A stretch of 64,000 nt of DNA from Trebonia sp963737285 (GTDB lineage Bacteria; Actinomycetota; Actinomycetes; Streptosporangiales; Streptosporangiaceae): NCBI GenBank assembly GCA_963737285.1, contig CAVTRT010000003.1, positions 4,278,001 to 4,342,000 of the forward strand, in the 5' to 3' direction. The position numbers and the translations under genes were made by a program. Positions 63,001 through 64,000 of the stretch are shown here, in pieces (the stretch's first letter is position 1; each line of letters starts with the position of its first letter). The notes under the pieces were generated by a model. That model was not told where the DNA came from and did no database searches. It was given only the letters and a program-made list of their open reading frames with translations.

Positions 63001-64000
63001 TCACGGGAAGAAGACCAGCGGGATGTTCGGGTACTTGACGGCAGGCGGAGAGGTTATGGTCAGGCCGACGGGGGTGACCTCGACGTCGACCCAGCGGCTC
63101 TCCCCGTCGTCGCCCAGCCCCGAGCTCGCGTCGTAGTCCGCCTTGCTGTCCCAGTCGTTCGGGAACGTCGGGACACCCGTGGCGGTGTAGCCTGTGGCAT
63201 TGGTCACGACGTAGCAGCTGTTCCCATAGGTCGGCCAGTTGAAGGCGTTCACCATGGACGGGGACGACAGCGGCCCGTTCACGAGGCCGTTGGGCGCGGG
63301 GCCGACGGTGTTCCCATACCCAGTACCGAAGTAGCCCTTGTTCTCCGCGTAGAAGCCAGCGCCATTGGCGGTGCCGTTGCCGGAGCCGGGGTAGTAGATG
63401 GTCACGACGTACTGGCCCATGGGCAGCGTGATGTCCTGGCCGGCGTAGGAGTTGGAGACCCAGCCACTGCCCGCCGCGCCTGACCAATCGGCGGTCAGGT
63501 TCGTGCCGTCGACGAGCGTCGGGGTGCTGTAGTCGCTGAGGTCCCAGATCTGCGTGCTGGCCGGCATGTCCGTCGCCCACGAGGGGCTGAAGAACCACAC
63601 GTTGTTCAGCGTGCACGCCTCGGAGAGCTCGAACTGGGTGCCCATCGTCTGCTGCTGGACGTCGCTGTCCGCCGTGTCGTTGTGGAAAAGCCCGATAAGG
63701 CTGGGCCACAGCCGGTACGACCCGGTGTAGTTCGCCGGTGCGGTGTCGCTGACCTGAACGTCTACCCAGAAGTTGGACGAGCCCGACGAGTTGTTGAGGA
63801 CCATGTGGAGCGACGGGTCGTCGCTTGCGGTGTCGTAGTTGAAGACGCCCTGCGCTAGGCCTCCGCCGATGGCGGGCGCCGGGGCCGTCCCTGCCCCGTC
63901 CGAGTAGGCGATCAGCGGCCCGTTGACGATCCCGCCCGGGTAGGCGCCCCCGGGCGTGAACTGCCCGCCGGTGATCGGGAAAGGGCCGGTGAACCCGGTC
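63001..64000 (-). CDS. Secreted DUF4082-like surface protein, 5' end beyond window
   Basis: The minus-strand frame is open from 64000 to the stop at 63001, so only the C-terminal 332 codons are seen. TGFTGPFPITGGQFTPGG and PGGIVNGPLIAYSD, then YRLWPSLIGLFHND, TLNNVWFFSP, GSGWVSNSYAGQDITLPMGQYVVTIYY and RWVDVEVTPVG. These match the second and third modules of the Tat-exported protein at 21802-23475 in order, making it a third paralogue. Its signal peptide and any tail-fibre-like domain lie outside. Confidence 0.8.
   Translation of the reverse strand, partial: TGFTGPFPITGGQFTPGGAYPGGIVNGPLIAYSDGAGTAPAPAIGGGLAQGVFNYDTASDDPSLHMVLNNSSGSSNFWVDVQVSDTAPANYTGSYRLWPSLIGLFHNDTADSDVQQQTMGTQFELSEACTLNNVWFFSPSWATDMPASTQIWDLSDYSTPTLVDGTNLTADWSGAAGSGWVSNSYAGQDITLPMGQYVVTIYYPGSGNGTANGAGFYAENKGYFGTGYGNTVGPAPNGLVNGPLSSPSMVNAFNWPTYGNSCYVVTNATGYTATGVPTFPNDWDSKADYDASSGLGDDGESRWVDVEVTPVGLTITSPPAVKYPNIPLVFFP

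Overview
The window looks like a chromosomal segment of a GC-rich, mycothiol-producing actinomycete. Evidence for this includes a mycothiol S-conjugate amidase (mca), an HspR-type HAIR operator in front of lon, the eno–ftsB–DUF501–ppx block, many GTG starts, and gene neighbours that match the mycobacterial and streptomycete greA/mca/metB/cbs region. A Streptosporangiales-type soil actinomycete is plausible, but the genus cannot be named from the sequence alone.

Layout. (i) 1-13.6 kb is mostly housekeeping on the minus strand: lon (cut by the window edge), a secreted beta-helix protein, a DUF7144 membrane protein, a large LuxR/MalT-type regulator (+), folB coupled to a rhodanese, serS, and mca with a small membrane protein, then divergent greA. 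(ii) 13.7-21.2 kb carries an MFS drug exporter with a divergent TetR regulator and a pair of matching operator-like sites, ilvA, and a MoxR/Mg-chelatase-like AAA ATPase paired with a VWA protein. (iii) 21.3-23.5 kb carries two Tat-exported paralogues with a phage tail-fibre-like domain. A third relative is cut by the right edge. (iv) 23.7-32.4 kb holds metB-cbs (transsulfuration), a thiolase, an atypical tRNA, and the udgB-ppx-DUF501-ftsB-eno cluster. (v) 32.5-63 kb is a large exopolysaccharide (EPS) locus interrupted by one complete IS element (33218-34840, 5-bp target duplication). It has three polysaccharide co-polymerases, a Wzx flippase, a Wzy-type polymerase/ligase, three glycosyltransferases, asparagine synthase, a dehydrogenase/Gfo-Idh fusion, a heparinase-like lyase, an epimerase, a methyltransferase, a pyruvyltransferase, a beta-helix lipoprotein and a very large modular secreted esterase.

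How the genes may work together. Two minus-strand EPS operons stand out. One runs GT4-asnB-oxidoreductase-heparinase-PCP-DUF218 (44.5 to 34.9 kb). The other runs PCP-PCP-wzy-GT4-beta-helix lipoprotein (61.5 to 53.9 kb). Sugar modification, assembly and export proteins therefore sit with cell-surface beta-helix and lyase-like proteins that could trim, bind or anchor the polymer. None of the three PCPs keeps a normal kinase P-loop. No initiating sugar-phosphate transferase was recognised, so it must lie elsewhere.

Caution: seven otherwise intact genes carry a single-base frameshift, usually in or next to a short G/C run. This pattern points to consensus errors in the assembly more than to seven pseudogenes. 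I describe these genes as single loci and state where each frame breaks.
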